Of a stretch of 64,000 nt of DNA, positions 24,130-39,455 are shown in pieces. Made by a program: the position numbers and the translations under genes. Origin of the DNA: Cannabis sativa (Eukaryota > Streptophyta > Magnoliopsida > Rosales > Cannabaceae); NCBI RefSeq assembly GCF_029168945.1, contig NW_026870038.1:434001-498000 (forward strand). The letters run 5' to 3'. The notes under the pieces are model-generated. The model was not told the DNA's origin. It did not search any database and saw only the letters and a list, made by a program, of their open reading frames with translations. The stretch's first letter is position 1. Each line of letters opens with the position of its first letter.

Positions 24130-24345
24130 CTAAAGTGACGTATGGTTGATGTCATACTCGGAAGTCCAACAAGTCTGGGCCATGCTATTGGTTGCTCCAT
24201 GAGAGTGCTGACGTGGACAAGACACCTCATTGTCGGTCGTCTTTCTCATTCGTGGACCCCACTTTTGCTGCCTCAGCCAATTCCAGCTTTCCACGTGTCC
24301 CGGCTGCCACACACCTTGAGATTGAATTTTCATCTTCGAAATTAA
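24130..24345. promoter_or_regulatory. GC-balanced island with several ACGT-core motifs
   Basis: This 215-bp island in very AT-rich surroundings holds TGACGT (24136-24141), TGACGTGG (24209-24216) and a G-box CACGTG (24292-24297). Two CCAAT-type pentamers also occur, ATTGG and CCAAT. ACGT cores are binding sites of plant bZIP and bHLH factors. It ends with a possible splice donor (TTCAG|GTTAGT near 24350). It lies about 1.3 kb upstream of SAUR32. It may be a distal regulatory region, the first exon of an unannotated transcript, or a repeat fragment. Confidence 0.4.
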
Positions 24346-25340
24346 TTCAGGTTAGTTTGAAACTTTGAATGAATTAGGCACTGTTTGGTTAGAATTTAAT
24401 TTAATTTAATTTGGCAAATAAGTTTTCAATTTCAATTTTGCTTTTTTTTTTTTTGGTGTATTTGTTAAGACTAGTGGATGGACCGTGTTAATTTTTTAAA
24501 AAAATGATAATTAAAATTAATATATTAATATTCCTTAATATAAGCCGTAGATAATGCCATATGTATTAATAGATTAGATTAGAATCCCATCTTTTAGGAA
24601 GAAAACCTAGCTAGCTAAGATATCAAAATATTATTATTATTATTATTATTATTATGATGCAATAATTATATAGCGTGTGCCAAATAAAATTATGAAGAAA
24701 AAAAAAACACTATTCCAGCTGTAAAATATAAAACATTTATTCAAAAAAACCTACCTGAGAAGGCAACAACAATATTAATTATCTAAAAAAATATATGTAT
24801 TGAAAAAAATGTACATACACCGATACATTTTTATCTATTTTGTTATTCGAAATAAATTTTTAGTTAATTTTTTTCTTATAATTATATATATTATAATTAT
24901 TTAAAACATCTTGTAAAATTTTAAGAAATTCAGAAAAATTTAATACGTAGAAAATTGAGTTTATTCAGTGTATTACATGCATGATTATTTTATTTTACAC
25001 GTATATGAAATAGATTGTTTGAAAGAATATTAAATATCTTAAATAACTATAATATACAAGAATATAAAAAATAAATTAGACTAAAAAAATTTTCTAAATG
25101 AGAAAATAACAATTAAAAAGTACATCAATACATTGTAGAAGTATCCTATATAATATTATTAATATTACTATTTTTGTTAATAAAATAAAAAATTAAAAAA
25201 CCCCACCATATATAGAATCAAAAACTTTGAGTACATACTAAGCAAGAAAAGAAAAAAAAAAACCTAGTTAGCTAGCTAGAAACATCTCACCACACCACAT
25301 CCACCTATTTCTTTCTTTTTTTTTTTTAATTAATTTATTT
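24346..25340. other. AT-rich upstream region of SAUR32
   Basis: This is AT-rich sequence with an (ATT)n run at 24629-24655. No exon was seen. It probably includes part of the SAUR32 promoter. Confidence 0.45.
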
Positions 25341-25345
25341 TTCCA

Positions 25346-25353
25346 TATAAATA
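25346..25353 (+). promoter_or_regulatory. Probable TATA box of SAUR32
   Basis: TATAAATA lies about 330 bp before the SAUR32 start codon and is followed by C- and T-rich leader sequence. This would place the transcription start near 25380. Confidence 0.55.
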
Positions 25354-25451
25354 CGAAACCAATCTTCCAAAATCATAACAAAACCTCTCTCATCTTATTT
25401 TTCTTTCCTTATTTTCTCTCATATGTTTGTTTCTTGAGAAAATATTATATC

Positions 25452-25556
25452 ATGAGCAACATTCCAAGATCTCTTACCGATTCTTCCTTTACTCTATTCA
25501 AGCTAGCAATTTCTTCTTCTGATCCTTGGCCTTTTTCTATCAAATTTTTCTTGTAA
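25452..25556 (+). CDS. 34-codon upstream ORF in the SAUR32 leader
   Basis: The ATG at 25452 opens a 34-aa frame (starts MSNIPRSLTD, ends SIKFFL) that closes at the TAA at 25554-25556, 121 nt before the main start. It lies downstream of the likely TATA box, so it should be in the transcript. The -3 base is A or T-rich context rather than a perfect Kozak match. Whether it is translated is unknown. Confidence 0.4.
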   Translation: MSNIPRSLTDSSFTLFKLAISSSDPWPFSIKFFL

Positions 25557-25677
25557 CACAACACCTAGCTAATTAATCATCCAAACACAAAACAAGAACA
25601 AAAACCTATTCCTATTCCCAATTCCTACTCCTCTAGCTACTAGTAATCCTTTGTTTGGTTATTTTTTTCTTTCAAAA

Positions 25678-26076
25678 ATGACAATTTCTAGTGAGAAATT
25701 AAAAAATACCAACAATATTTTCCATCTCAATATTCCCCACATTCATTTCCATAATCATAATGATCATGAAATTGGGAATAAAGATATCCCAAAAGGGTGT
25801 TTGGCTGTAATGGTTGGAGAAGAAGAGGAACAAAGAGAAAGGTTTGTTATTCCTGTTATTTACATAAACCACCCTCTCTTTATTAAACTTCTTAAAGAGG
25901 CTGAAGAAGAGTATGGCTTTGATCAAAAGGGTCCAATTGTCATTCCTTGCCACGTGGACCAATTCAGAACCGTTCAAACCATCATTGATCAAGAAAATAA
26001 TTCTCTCAATCAACACCATCATCATCACCATCATCATCACCACCATCATAATCATGTTTGGTGTTTTAGGGTTTGA
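25678..26076 (+). CDS. SAUR32: SAUR32-type auxin-responsive protein
   Basis: This is a single-exon gene for 132 aa; the start is the first ATG of the frame, at 25678. Residues 37-105 form the SAUR domain: DIPKGCLAVMVG, then RFVIPVIYINHPLF, LLKEAEEEYGFDQKG, and IVIPCHVDQF. The arrangement, the histidine-rich tail and the C-terminal CFRV match Arabidopsis SAUR32 as I know it. SAUR proteins are small regulators of cell expansion; many act by inhibiting PP2C.D phosphatases and so activating plasma-membrane H+-ATPases. This is family knowledge, not shown here. The N-terminus is histidine- and asparagine-rich (HIHFHNHNDH). Residues 113-124 are an uninterrupted run of 12 histidines encoded by mixed CAT and CAC codons. 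A uORF and a TATA box precede the gene. Orthology is very likely; the exact paralogue number is less certain. Confidence 0.93.
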   Translation: MTISSEKLKNTNNIFHLNIPHIHFHNHNDHEIGNKDIPKGCLAVMVGEEEEQRERFVIPVIYINHPLFIKLLKEAEEEYGFDQKGPIVIPCHVDQFRTVQTIIDQENNSLNQHHHHHHHHHHHHNHVWCFRV

Positions 26077-28517
26077 TTTTTTATTAAATTTCTCATGTAA
26101 TTAATTGATTGAATTTGTTTTTTTTTTTTTTTATCAAAAGACAAAATTGTGTGTTGATTTGAAATTATTAATATTATTATTGTACAATTTTATTACTTAA
26201 TTGTGTGTTTGTGTTTGGTTTTGATTTTGCTTGTGTAATTAATTAATAATATTATATGTTGTGATTAACACATTATAAATATGATTTTGTAGTATTTTTA
26301 GACGCGGTTTTAGATAATTAAACTTAAGTGACACGGTTTATTAAAATGAAGATTTCATCAAATTAATTAAATTAAATTGCATAGAATATTTTTGCTGAAA
26401 AAATTAAGTTAATTGCTATAAGCTAAATTTTAAGAAAGTGTGTTTAATATTGTGAAATTATAGTTTTATTATTTTGGATATGTTTTAGGAATATAAATAA
26501 AATATAGATTTATAGTAAAGATTATTTTGTAATAATCATATCATATCATAAAGTATTTGAGTAATGATTGTATACGTTACATTATTCTAGCTTCACTATA
26601 TAATATTAGGTAGGGGTCCCTTTTAGTTAATTATCAGATTCCCTAATTAATGTGTTTATTTTTCTAATTCTCTACTAATTATATTGTCTTTTTATTTATA
26701 TATAGTATAAACCTCAATTAAATTAAATTATTTGTGAAGAAAAAAATGCATGATATAAGATATATATATATACATATCTTTAAAATTACTCAATATATTC
26801 GTAATATAATTATTATAATACAAATTGTCTTAGTAGTTTACATTACTATTACAAGCCTTGAACTAGCTAGAAATACTCCCTTTAATTTTTTTTTAAAAAA
26901 AAATAGAAAAGGCTGTCTAGCTAGCTTGATAATATAATATAATTGAGATTTTGATTTTATATATATATATATATTTAAATATGTAATTATGTAAATTGTC
27001 AGTAGATTAGATCATACAGTCTAATTTTATTATATTTTTCTTCAATTTCATAATTATAAACCTTATATGTATACTATATATTGAATGATCATCATATATA
27101 TATAGCATTCTCTCTAATATGTAGTTAAGCATTAATTAAGTCAATTGTGACCACAATTTTTTTTTAAAAAATAAATAAATAAACTTGTGGAATCAAAGTA
27201 AAACAATGTGTTCTCTCTCAAAAAGAAAAAGAGTAAAACACTGTGTATATACACACACACTAATTATAAATTAGCCTAATAATAACATAAATAAAATTAT
27301 TATTATTATAATTATTAATTGCAAAGGATTTTCTTTATATGGGAGAGAGATCATGTAAGTTTCCAAATGATACTCTTTTCTTGTTATATATAATTATATA
27401 TATGTATAGATATAACTATTTTATCTATGGTAGCTTACCTATATAAAGCAATCTTAAATAAGTGTCTAAATCACTAACAAATTTATTTATTTATTTATTT
27501 TTGAAAGGGACTAAGAATTTGGTGTGGTGTAGTGAGTGATTTTTTTTCTATATTTTTCTTTTGGATTTTTTTGAAAACCCTCAAACTCTCCCTTTATTGA
27601 ATAGAAAATTTTCATACTCAACATTTGTTGTGTTACATATTAAAGTGAAATTCTCACAAAGTATTTAAAATTGTATTTTTTTTTTTTTTTTTTACATTTT
27701 TACGAATTTTTTTTCTTTACAATTTTACAAGTTTGTGATTTTTTAAAGAAAAAAAAAACGTTATTTTTATGTTGCCGCAACATTATACTATATTTATGTA
27801 ACATGAAAATAACGGTCTTAAAAAAAATCGTAAAAATATAGATAAAAAAAAAAAATCAAAATTCTGTAAATAGAGTTTCCATTCCAACTCAAATATAAGA
27901 AATTATAATTCAATACTAATGAAGATCCAACTCAAATATATCAAAGCTAAGAAATTATTTTTTCAGAAGAATGAAAAATCTAAATTAAAACAATAGTTAC
28001 GTACACAATATTATATTCATTTATCGCTATCAATTAATTAAAAATTGTATTAAAACATTACACATAATATTATTTCTTAAATTTGTAAAAATCTTGTCTA
28101 AAATAGATATGATTAGTTAAAAGAATATTTTGATGTAAAATTTGGATACATATTCATTACTCATATGAATCCAATTACAAAGATTTCTTAGCTTTTGATT
28201 CAATTTTCTAAAGTCAAAACAAAATATCCATATTATAATTTAACAATTAAAATAGATATATAGTGGGAACAGAACAAAAATCATCATCATCATCTTATAA
28301 TAATAAATATTATTTGTTTTAGAATTTCGGCTAAAACACTGGCCATGTGAAAGAACCCTATGGAACCAATATGAGTGAGAGCTGTCATAATAAAAAAAAA
28401 TTAAAAAAAAAATAGGCTTTTATTTCATTGCTTTCTTTCACACCAAGTTTTTTTTTTGGTGTCAAAATTTCAGTTCAGATTTTTCTTAAAATTCCAAAAA
28501 TACTTTTATTTGTATTA
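26077..28517. other. AT-rich intergenic after SAUR32
   Basis: The first ~150 bp is T-rich and probably holds the SAUR32 3' UTR. The rest is AT-rich with TA, ATT and A/T homopolymer runs. No gene or bounded element was recognised. Confidence 0.5.
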
Positions 28518-28522
28518 TTATC

Positions 28523-29312
28523 TGTTATATTATTTTATAATATAATAATAAAGTAGATTAAAATGTGATAAATATATGTGAATAATATATTAAGTGTATG
28601 GTAAATAAATGTGTAACCTATGATTTTATAACCTACACTTTTGTAACCTACATGTTGTAACTTGGAGAGGAGTTACAATTTGTTGTCACTTGTAACTCAT
28701 GTGTTGATCACACATTATTAGTGTAATAAAAGGGTTGTTACACAATTTGATGATAGGATTCAAATGGTATGAAATATAGTTGTTACAAACTATATTAATA
28801 CTCATTTATATGAGAGAAATGAGTGTTGTGTATTTTGAATTCTAAGTGATCACCTATACATTATAAAAGGAGGTCTTTGGTGCTCATTTGTAAGAGATGT
28901 CAAGTTTTCTATCAAGAAAGCACTTTGCTAGAAAACCCTAAGGCTTGATAATTCCCAAAGCTATTTCCTAGAGAGTTCCCTTAGTGCTTAGAGATAGGGG
29001 GAAATAAGCTTTTGGACAAAGGTGTAATACCTTGTTCAAGTCATGGTGATCCCCACTAATCTACACTCAAGGTTGTGAGTGAGTGTTTATATATATATAT
29101 ATTATTCTCTTATTATATATATACATATTTTATATTGCATGTGTTGTAATCTTCTCTTCTACTTTTCATATATATATATATGTAATATATATAGTGTTTA
29201 TATATGTATTGTAACATATATTTAATCAATCTCTGATTTTAGTCCTTGTATTATTTTACAATAGAGTTGTAATAAATCTTGATTTTCTTCCATTGTTATA
29301 AAATCTCTAACA
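28523..29312 (+). repeat. 5' LTR of the young element
   Basis: This 790-bp direct repeat is the left copy. It contains the TATAAAAG promoter box and, near its end, (TA)n runs two base pairs shorter than in the right copy at two places. Confidence 0.95.
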
Positions 29313-31867
29313 ATCAAAAGCTTAACCCTTTTCAATGGAAGAGGAGATAAATCAAGATTGTGATAATACAAGGATAAGAGATTTTATGTGAAAACCATTC
29401 ATGGGTGAGCATGGTGGTGTATATTATGTGATTTACTATTTTATATGATAGTAATATATATGATATTTATATATGAGTTATATATATGTGATCATGTGTT
29501 TATATCATATTATATATATGATATTTGAAATTTATATCATGTTATTTTATGTATATATGTGAGATATATAATATATAACATGTATATATATGAGTAATAT
29601 ATATTATATATATGTAGAGCATGTGATATAATATATATTAGTGAGATTAAATATGTAGAAATAATTATTTCTATGTATTTATATGAGACATGCATATATA
29701 ATACATATATTATATATAATATATATCATGAATGTGTATTAAAGTGTATATATGTTATATATGTGTGAGATATGTAACATATATAGTTGTGTAATTAATA
29801 TATATTATGTGTATATGATATATATGTATATTATAGTATATATGTTATATATATATAAGATATGTAACATATATATTGTGAATTTAATATTGATATTATG
29901 TGTATGTTACATATGAGATATTGATTAGTAACATACATATTATATTAACATATGAGTTACATAGCATGATAAAAATGTTGATAGTAATAAAATAGTGTTT
30001 ATTATTATTGTGAGAATTATTATCATCTATTTTGTGAATAAAAAATATTTTAAATTCTTTTTTAATTTGGTGTTGAACATCTCACTTTATGAGATAATAA
30101 AAGATGACTTTTGAGAAGTTATATCTTTTATTGGATTATAAGAGATAATCATCTCATATTATGAGATAAGAAAAGTGAACTATATGAGAGTTACACTTAT
30201 GAGAATTGTCTTGTCATAGCAAGAACAATAGATTAAAAGGGGATCCAAACTTGTGAAATGAACCATAAATTGGAAAAACAATTTTAGACTCAAAAATAAA
30301 GTGAGTCAATGTTGATTCAAAAAAAAAAAAAAAAAAAAAAAAAAAATCGTGAAAAGATAACAAAATTGGAGAAGCAATTTTGAATCTTAAATAATCAAAG
30401 TGGTGAACAAAATTGATGAGAATTTTGTTAACTTTGGTATAATTTTGGGCTAATCTCAATAAGGAGATAACCTTAAAATTATGAGTAAAAATAATCACAT
30501 TATTTTATGAGTAGTAACGTGAGTTTGATATTTTAGTTTTGGTGAGAAAACTAAAAATGTCAAATGGTATTTTTATAGTGGCTTTAAAGAGTCATTTGAA
30601 GAGGAAAATACACAAAAGTGATATTTTATATACACTTTATGGTAGAAATGTGGGGGTGTACCACAAATTTAATCAAAATGTGATGAGACATTGTTGATAT
30701 TTTTGATTTTGAATTCAAATTCTAAATCAAGTTTGGCTATGTGCATAAGTGAAAATATTGACATATTTGGTGTCAAATTTTTGGTAAAAATAATTTCAAG
30801 AAGGAAATTAAATTTAAGAAAAATTATAGAGACGAAGTGGTCTTCTATATTTTAAAATCAAGATATTATCTTGATAGTGAAATGTGAAAGTGTGGGGGTG
30901 ATACTCCAATATGAAAAGTTTAAGACATGTTTGGTGTCTTAAAATAAAGTATAATTTAGACATGTTTGGTGTCTAAATTAGTGTTTAATTTTGATATGCA
31001 TGGTATCAAAATTATTGAGAATTTGAGTTGTGTGAAAATTAATCTTTTATGATTAAATTTTCAAAGCTTAAGTACTTAAGGAGAAAAGTGGTCACAAAAT
31101 GAACACTATATTTTTGGCATGCATGATTCACATGGAATCAATAGTGAGAGGTTATAACAAATCGCTTAATCTCCGTACAAGATTAAAGCATGAATTTTCG
31201 AAGGATGGGACCTAAACTCCCTTAGCGTTTTGCTCATTGATGGTAACCTATCTTAACACTAGTAAAAATCTAGTCTTAAGTTCAATAGGTAATAACAAGT
31301 CAATAGAGTGAATGTGGTACTCAATTGTCCCATCTATGGATGAGTACATGTTGTAAAATTGAGGGTTAAAACCAAAAGGTTTTTTAATGGAGCTTAAGCT
31401 TAAGAAAACTCACTTAAGCTTAAGAAGTGTCCTAACGAGTGGTGAGACACTAAAACTCCACCTATATGGACTAGAGGTGGTGCCGCCTCTTATGAGAATT
31501 GGGAGTATTCTCTAGAGAGTCCATGAATTGGAATTTTGCACATGGCCATTAACGGTGCAAGAGCAAGACATGCGGTCTCAAGTGAGCATTAGCGAGGGTG
31601 TGTGTGTTATCACCGGTTTGTATTAAAGGGATAGTGGTTCAATGCTACGGCAACCAAAATTTCATCAAACTTTGTGGTAACTACACTAAGGTAAAATTCA
31701 AGTCGAAAGACATTTTACCTAATGCACCTAAGCAAGACTTCTTTAAAAGTGTATATTTATTCAATCAAAGTGGGGGAATGTTATATTTTGATATAATATT
31801 TTGATTGATTAAATAAATGTTACAAGTGTGTTACAAGTGTGTCACACATTTTAATCTAGTGGGGGAT

Positions 31868-32661
31868 TGTTATATTATTTTATAATATAATAATAAAGTA
31901 GATTAAAATGTGATAAATATATGTGAATAATATATTAAGTGTATGGTAAATAAATGTGTAACCTATGATTTTATAACCTACACTTTTGTAACCTACATGT
32001 TGTAACTTGGAGAGGAGTTACAATTTGTTGTCACTTGTAACTCATGTGTTGATCACACATTATTAGTGTAATAAAAGGGTTGTTACACAATTTGATGATA
32101 GGATTCAAATGGTATGAAATATAGTTGTTACAAACTATATTAATACTCATTTATATGAGAGAAATGAGTGTTGTGTATTTTGAATTCTAAGTGATCACCT
32201 ATACATTATAAAAGGAGGTCTTTGGTGCTCATTTGTAAGAGATGTCAAGTTTTCTATCAAGAAAGCACTTTGCTAGAAAACCCTAAGGCTTGATAATTCC
32301 CAAAGCTATTTCCTAGAGAGTTCCCTTAGTGCTTAGAGATAGGGGGAAATAAGCTTTTGGACAAAGGTGTAATACCTTGTTCAAGTCATGGTGATCCCCA
32401 CTAATCTACACTCAAGGTTGTGAGTGAGTGTTTATATATATATATATATTATTCTCTTATTATATATATACATATTTTATATTGCATGTGTTGTAATCTT
32501 CTCTTCTACTTTTCATATATATATATATATGTAATATATATAGTGTATATATATGTATTGTAACATATATTTAATCAATCTCTGATTTTAGTCCTTGTAT
32601 TATTTTACAATAGAGTTGTAATAAATCTTGATTTTCTTCCATTGTTATAAAATCTCTAACA
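31868..32661 (+). repeat. 3' LTR of the young element
   Basis: This 794-bp right copy begins immediately after the AGTGGGGGAT purine tract and ends TAACA before the TTATC duplication. Confidence 0.95.
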
Positions 32662-32666
32662 TTATC

Positions 32667-33660
32667 TGTAAACAACAAGCTTAGTATCCCCATCCATGAT
32701 TGTTTGACTTATTTGTTCCTAAGATACCGGAAGTTAATTTCTTGATTAGTTTGACTTAATAGATTATATTATAATTTATAATCCCTCTCTTTATAAAAAT
32801 TACATAAAAATATATATGGTCTGGTTTATACATGAAGACTTAGTAATATATATATATACATATATTATTTGGGGTAAGAACAACTCAAAGTTTGAACTTT
32901 TAAACAGTCTCTCTTTAATCTTATAGGTAAACCAGTTTAGTTTTGCAACCATTTTCTTCAAACCAATCTGATCCATATATATGTTCTATATAATAATATT
33001 AAATATTTTAAAGTCAAACCCAATTGGCTAAAATATAAGTTCTTTGAGTGTTAATAAAAAATTGGGATTAAATAGTTATAGAAAAAAGAAAAAAAAGTTA
33101 TTTTATGCTTAGATTCTAAGGGTTATTTAATGAGGACCACAACATTTTAATTATGCTTTTAAAATCATTAAGAAAAAAAAAAAGAAGAAGAAGCTAATAA
33201 TGGAAAGTTCAAAGCTTGAAAAGAATTGAATTGACTTTTTCCTTTTTCTTTTTTAAAGCAAACAATTGAGTTGACTTTGAAAAGGCTTAAGGAATAGACA
33301 TTGGACAAATCCTAGTTTGAATCATTTGTAATAATTTTAATACAAGAAAAAAAAAAAGTTGTATTTTTCTCAAAGATTTCAACACATAATTGTTTACAGT
33401 ACACAAATTATTTTTACAAAAATTAAACAAAATATGTTCATGTAAATTAATTCATACAAGCTATTGCAATGCAATACCAACTGTTTCAATTTCTTTTCTT
33501 TTTTTTTTTAACCTATGTAGACAGACACTCCAATTTTCACCTTTTACCATAGAAGGAAATGGTAAACCAAAAAAAATACACAAACCACTTTCAGTAAGAG
33601 GGGAGGAAAAGAATTCTATAAGAAAAAAAAGTAGGGGAAAATTGTTCTTTAAGTTAAACT
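32667..33660. other. AT-rich flank and CRK 3' UTR
   Basis: No gene was seen in 32667-33350. The last ~250 bp before 33661 probably contains the 3' UTR of the minus-strand CRK gene. Confidence 0.5.
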
Positions 33661-37229
<3,569 letters not shown>

Positions 37230-37389
37230 CGTTGATCTTCACTGAGTCAAAAAGTCAAATCATCCAACGGAGGAGAACTCGAAGCTTCTAACGACGGCTC
37301 CGGTGACTGGAAATTTCAATATTTAAAAATAAATAATAATAATATTAATTTTTTAAATAAATAAAAATTAAAAAAATAATAATAATAAA

Positions 37390-37471
37390 AGAGAGAGAAA
37401 GAGAAAGAGAGGTTGAAACGTTTTTTGATGAATTTTGGTTTTAAAAGGTTTTAAGAGAAAGAGTTTATATA
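37390..37471 (-). promoter_or_regulatory. CRK core promoter and CT-rich leader
   Basis: On the minus strand TATATAAAC (37463-37471) is a plausible TATA box about 235 bp before the ATG. A CT-rich tract (complement of the GAGA run at 37390-37412) lies between them, as often seen in plant 5' leaders. Confidence 0.45.
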
Positions 37472-38626
37472 TAAATTGAATATAAAGGCTAACGTTACAG
37501 CCATATATGAAAATTCCATTTGTGAAAGTTTTAATCCTAGCCGTTGGATCATCTTTTCATCTAAAGAAAATTATTAAGTTATTTCTTTATTATTGTCTGT
37601 CCTTGTCAAAAGTTATTCAATTTTTTTTTTTTTACTTTGTTAAGAAAAAAAATAAAAAAAAAATCCAAAGCTAACTACCATCTTTAATATTTGTTTGGTA
37701 ATTAAATGGTTTTGTCAGTGTTTTAATATTATTTTTTTTCTCTTATTTAAATGTGGTAATTTAGATTACATAATTGAATAATTGAAAAAGAATATTCTAA
37801 AAAAATGAAAAATAAAGACTTCTAAAAATTTTGAATTGGCTTTACCGTTTACACACTTTGTGTTTTTTGTAATAATTATTTAAAAGAAATGTATACATTT
37901 ATTTTAGTATTTGAAATAATTTTTAGTTAATTTTTTTGTTATAATAATATACTTAATAGTTATTTAAATTTAGAACAGTAAAAAAAAGTTCAAATAATGT
38001 TATAGGCATAATTATTTTATTTTATATATGTGTGAAATAAATTGTTTAAATATTATTTTTTATATTTTAAATTATTTTATTTAAATAATTATAATATATA
38101 TGAATATAAAAAAAATTAAAATAAAAAATTATTTTAAATACCAAAACAAATCAATTATTGAACACCTAGTGAAAAATATTCTATTGTTCATACTTCATTG
38201 ACTGAAAAGTGCTTCTCTTTTTTTTTCTTTGGCTCCTGAAAAACTGAAAAAGTAGTTGATTTAACATAGCAAAAGTAATAATAATAATTTAGAAATTCAC
38301 AAATTACTCAAATTTAAATAAATAAAGTTTCACATAATTCTTTTGAGACAACTAACAAACAAAACTGAAAATTGTTTTATTTCCAAGTCACTAAATAATA
38401 AGTAAAGTTTTTTGTTCTTCTCAAAAAAAAAAATCTATATAGGACATGAACATGTAGTTTGGAGCAAAAAATTATTTATAGATAAAATAAAATTGAAAGA
38501 ATGTGACATGTTTTGTATTAATTAACTTTTTTCCTTTGATTACATCGCTATAATTATTCTTTTTTTAACATATATAAAAAGTTTATACCTTTCTTCCACA
38601 ATATTATTCTTCTCCATTGAGACTAA

Positions 38627-38627
38627 A

Positions 38628-38681
<54 letters not shown>
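38627..38681. repeat. (ATT)n microsatellite
   Basis: An uninterrupted trinucleotide run of about 18 units. Confidence 0.95.
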
Positions 38682-39380
38682 TTGGGGTAATATTATGAAT
38701 TTTTAGTGTATCTCAAAGATTAATTTAAAATAAAAATTTGAGTAAATATCATTTTAAACTCTATATTTACAAAAGTTACTAAATGGACCTTCTATTTTGT
38801 TAAATGACAAAATAGATTATATAGTTTTCAAAATGGTACAAATAGAATTCTGAACTTATTTTTTGTCAAAATAAAATTAAATAATAATCTGATCTAAAGG
38901 TGTTATGACAAAACTGTTTATTTTTTTTTTTTTGTATCTGTTCATGTTACGAATTGTCTTCAAGCTGGTTATATTAAAAAAAAATGTAAAAAATTAAGCT
39001 AAATGTCTTATTTTTACTATTTTAAAAAATACAAGATTTATTTTATCATTTAACAAAAAAAAATAGTCCAATCGATAACAAAACATAAGATTCAAAATAG
39101 TATTTACCCTAAAAAAATTTCAATTAACAAATAAAGTAGAATATTAGAATGATCCATATAATATAATGATGATATGTGATTAGGGTTTTACACCAATGGC
39201 AAAAAAGTTGGTGACCTTTTAGAAATAGTAGGTCACCAAACCAATTATTTGTTTATATTACTATTCTTTAAAAGAAAAATCAAATTTTTGATTTTAAAAA
39301 AAAAACAAATTTTAATAATTAAACACAATTTAGAAATAAATTTTAGTATGCAATATCTGATTTTATCTCATTTAGTCAAA

Positions 39381-39453
<73 letters not shown>
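39381..39453. repeat. (ATT)n microsatellite
   Basis: An uninterrupted trinucleotide run of about 24 units, the longest in the window. Confidence 0.95.

Positions 39454-39455
<2 letters not shown>

Larger units (their letters stand above)
28523..32661 (+). mobile_element. Young non-autonomous LTR retrotransposon (4.1 kb)
   Basis: Two LTRs, 28523-29312 (790 bp) and 31868-32661 (794 bp), start TGTTAT and end TAACA. They are flanked by the 5-bp duplication TTATC at 28518-28522 and 32662-32666. By eye they differ only by two 2-bp (TA) expansions and one substitution, so insertion was recent. A TATA box (TATAAAAG, 28862-28869) lies in each LTR, and a purine tract (GTGGGGGA) precedes the 3' LTR. 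The 2.55-kb interior is AT-rich, includes a poly(A) run at about 30319-30346, and has no gag, protease, RT or integrase. It must be mobilised in trans. The primer site next to the 5' LTR is not a recognisable Met-tRNA complement. Confidence 0.95.

Noticed and set aside
39249..39455. 68-codon open frame ending in a poly-tyrosine run
   Set aside because: It is the (ATT)n microsatellite read in one frame; no protein features.
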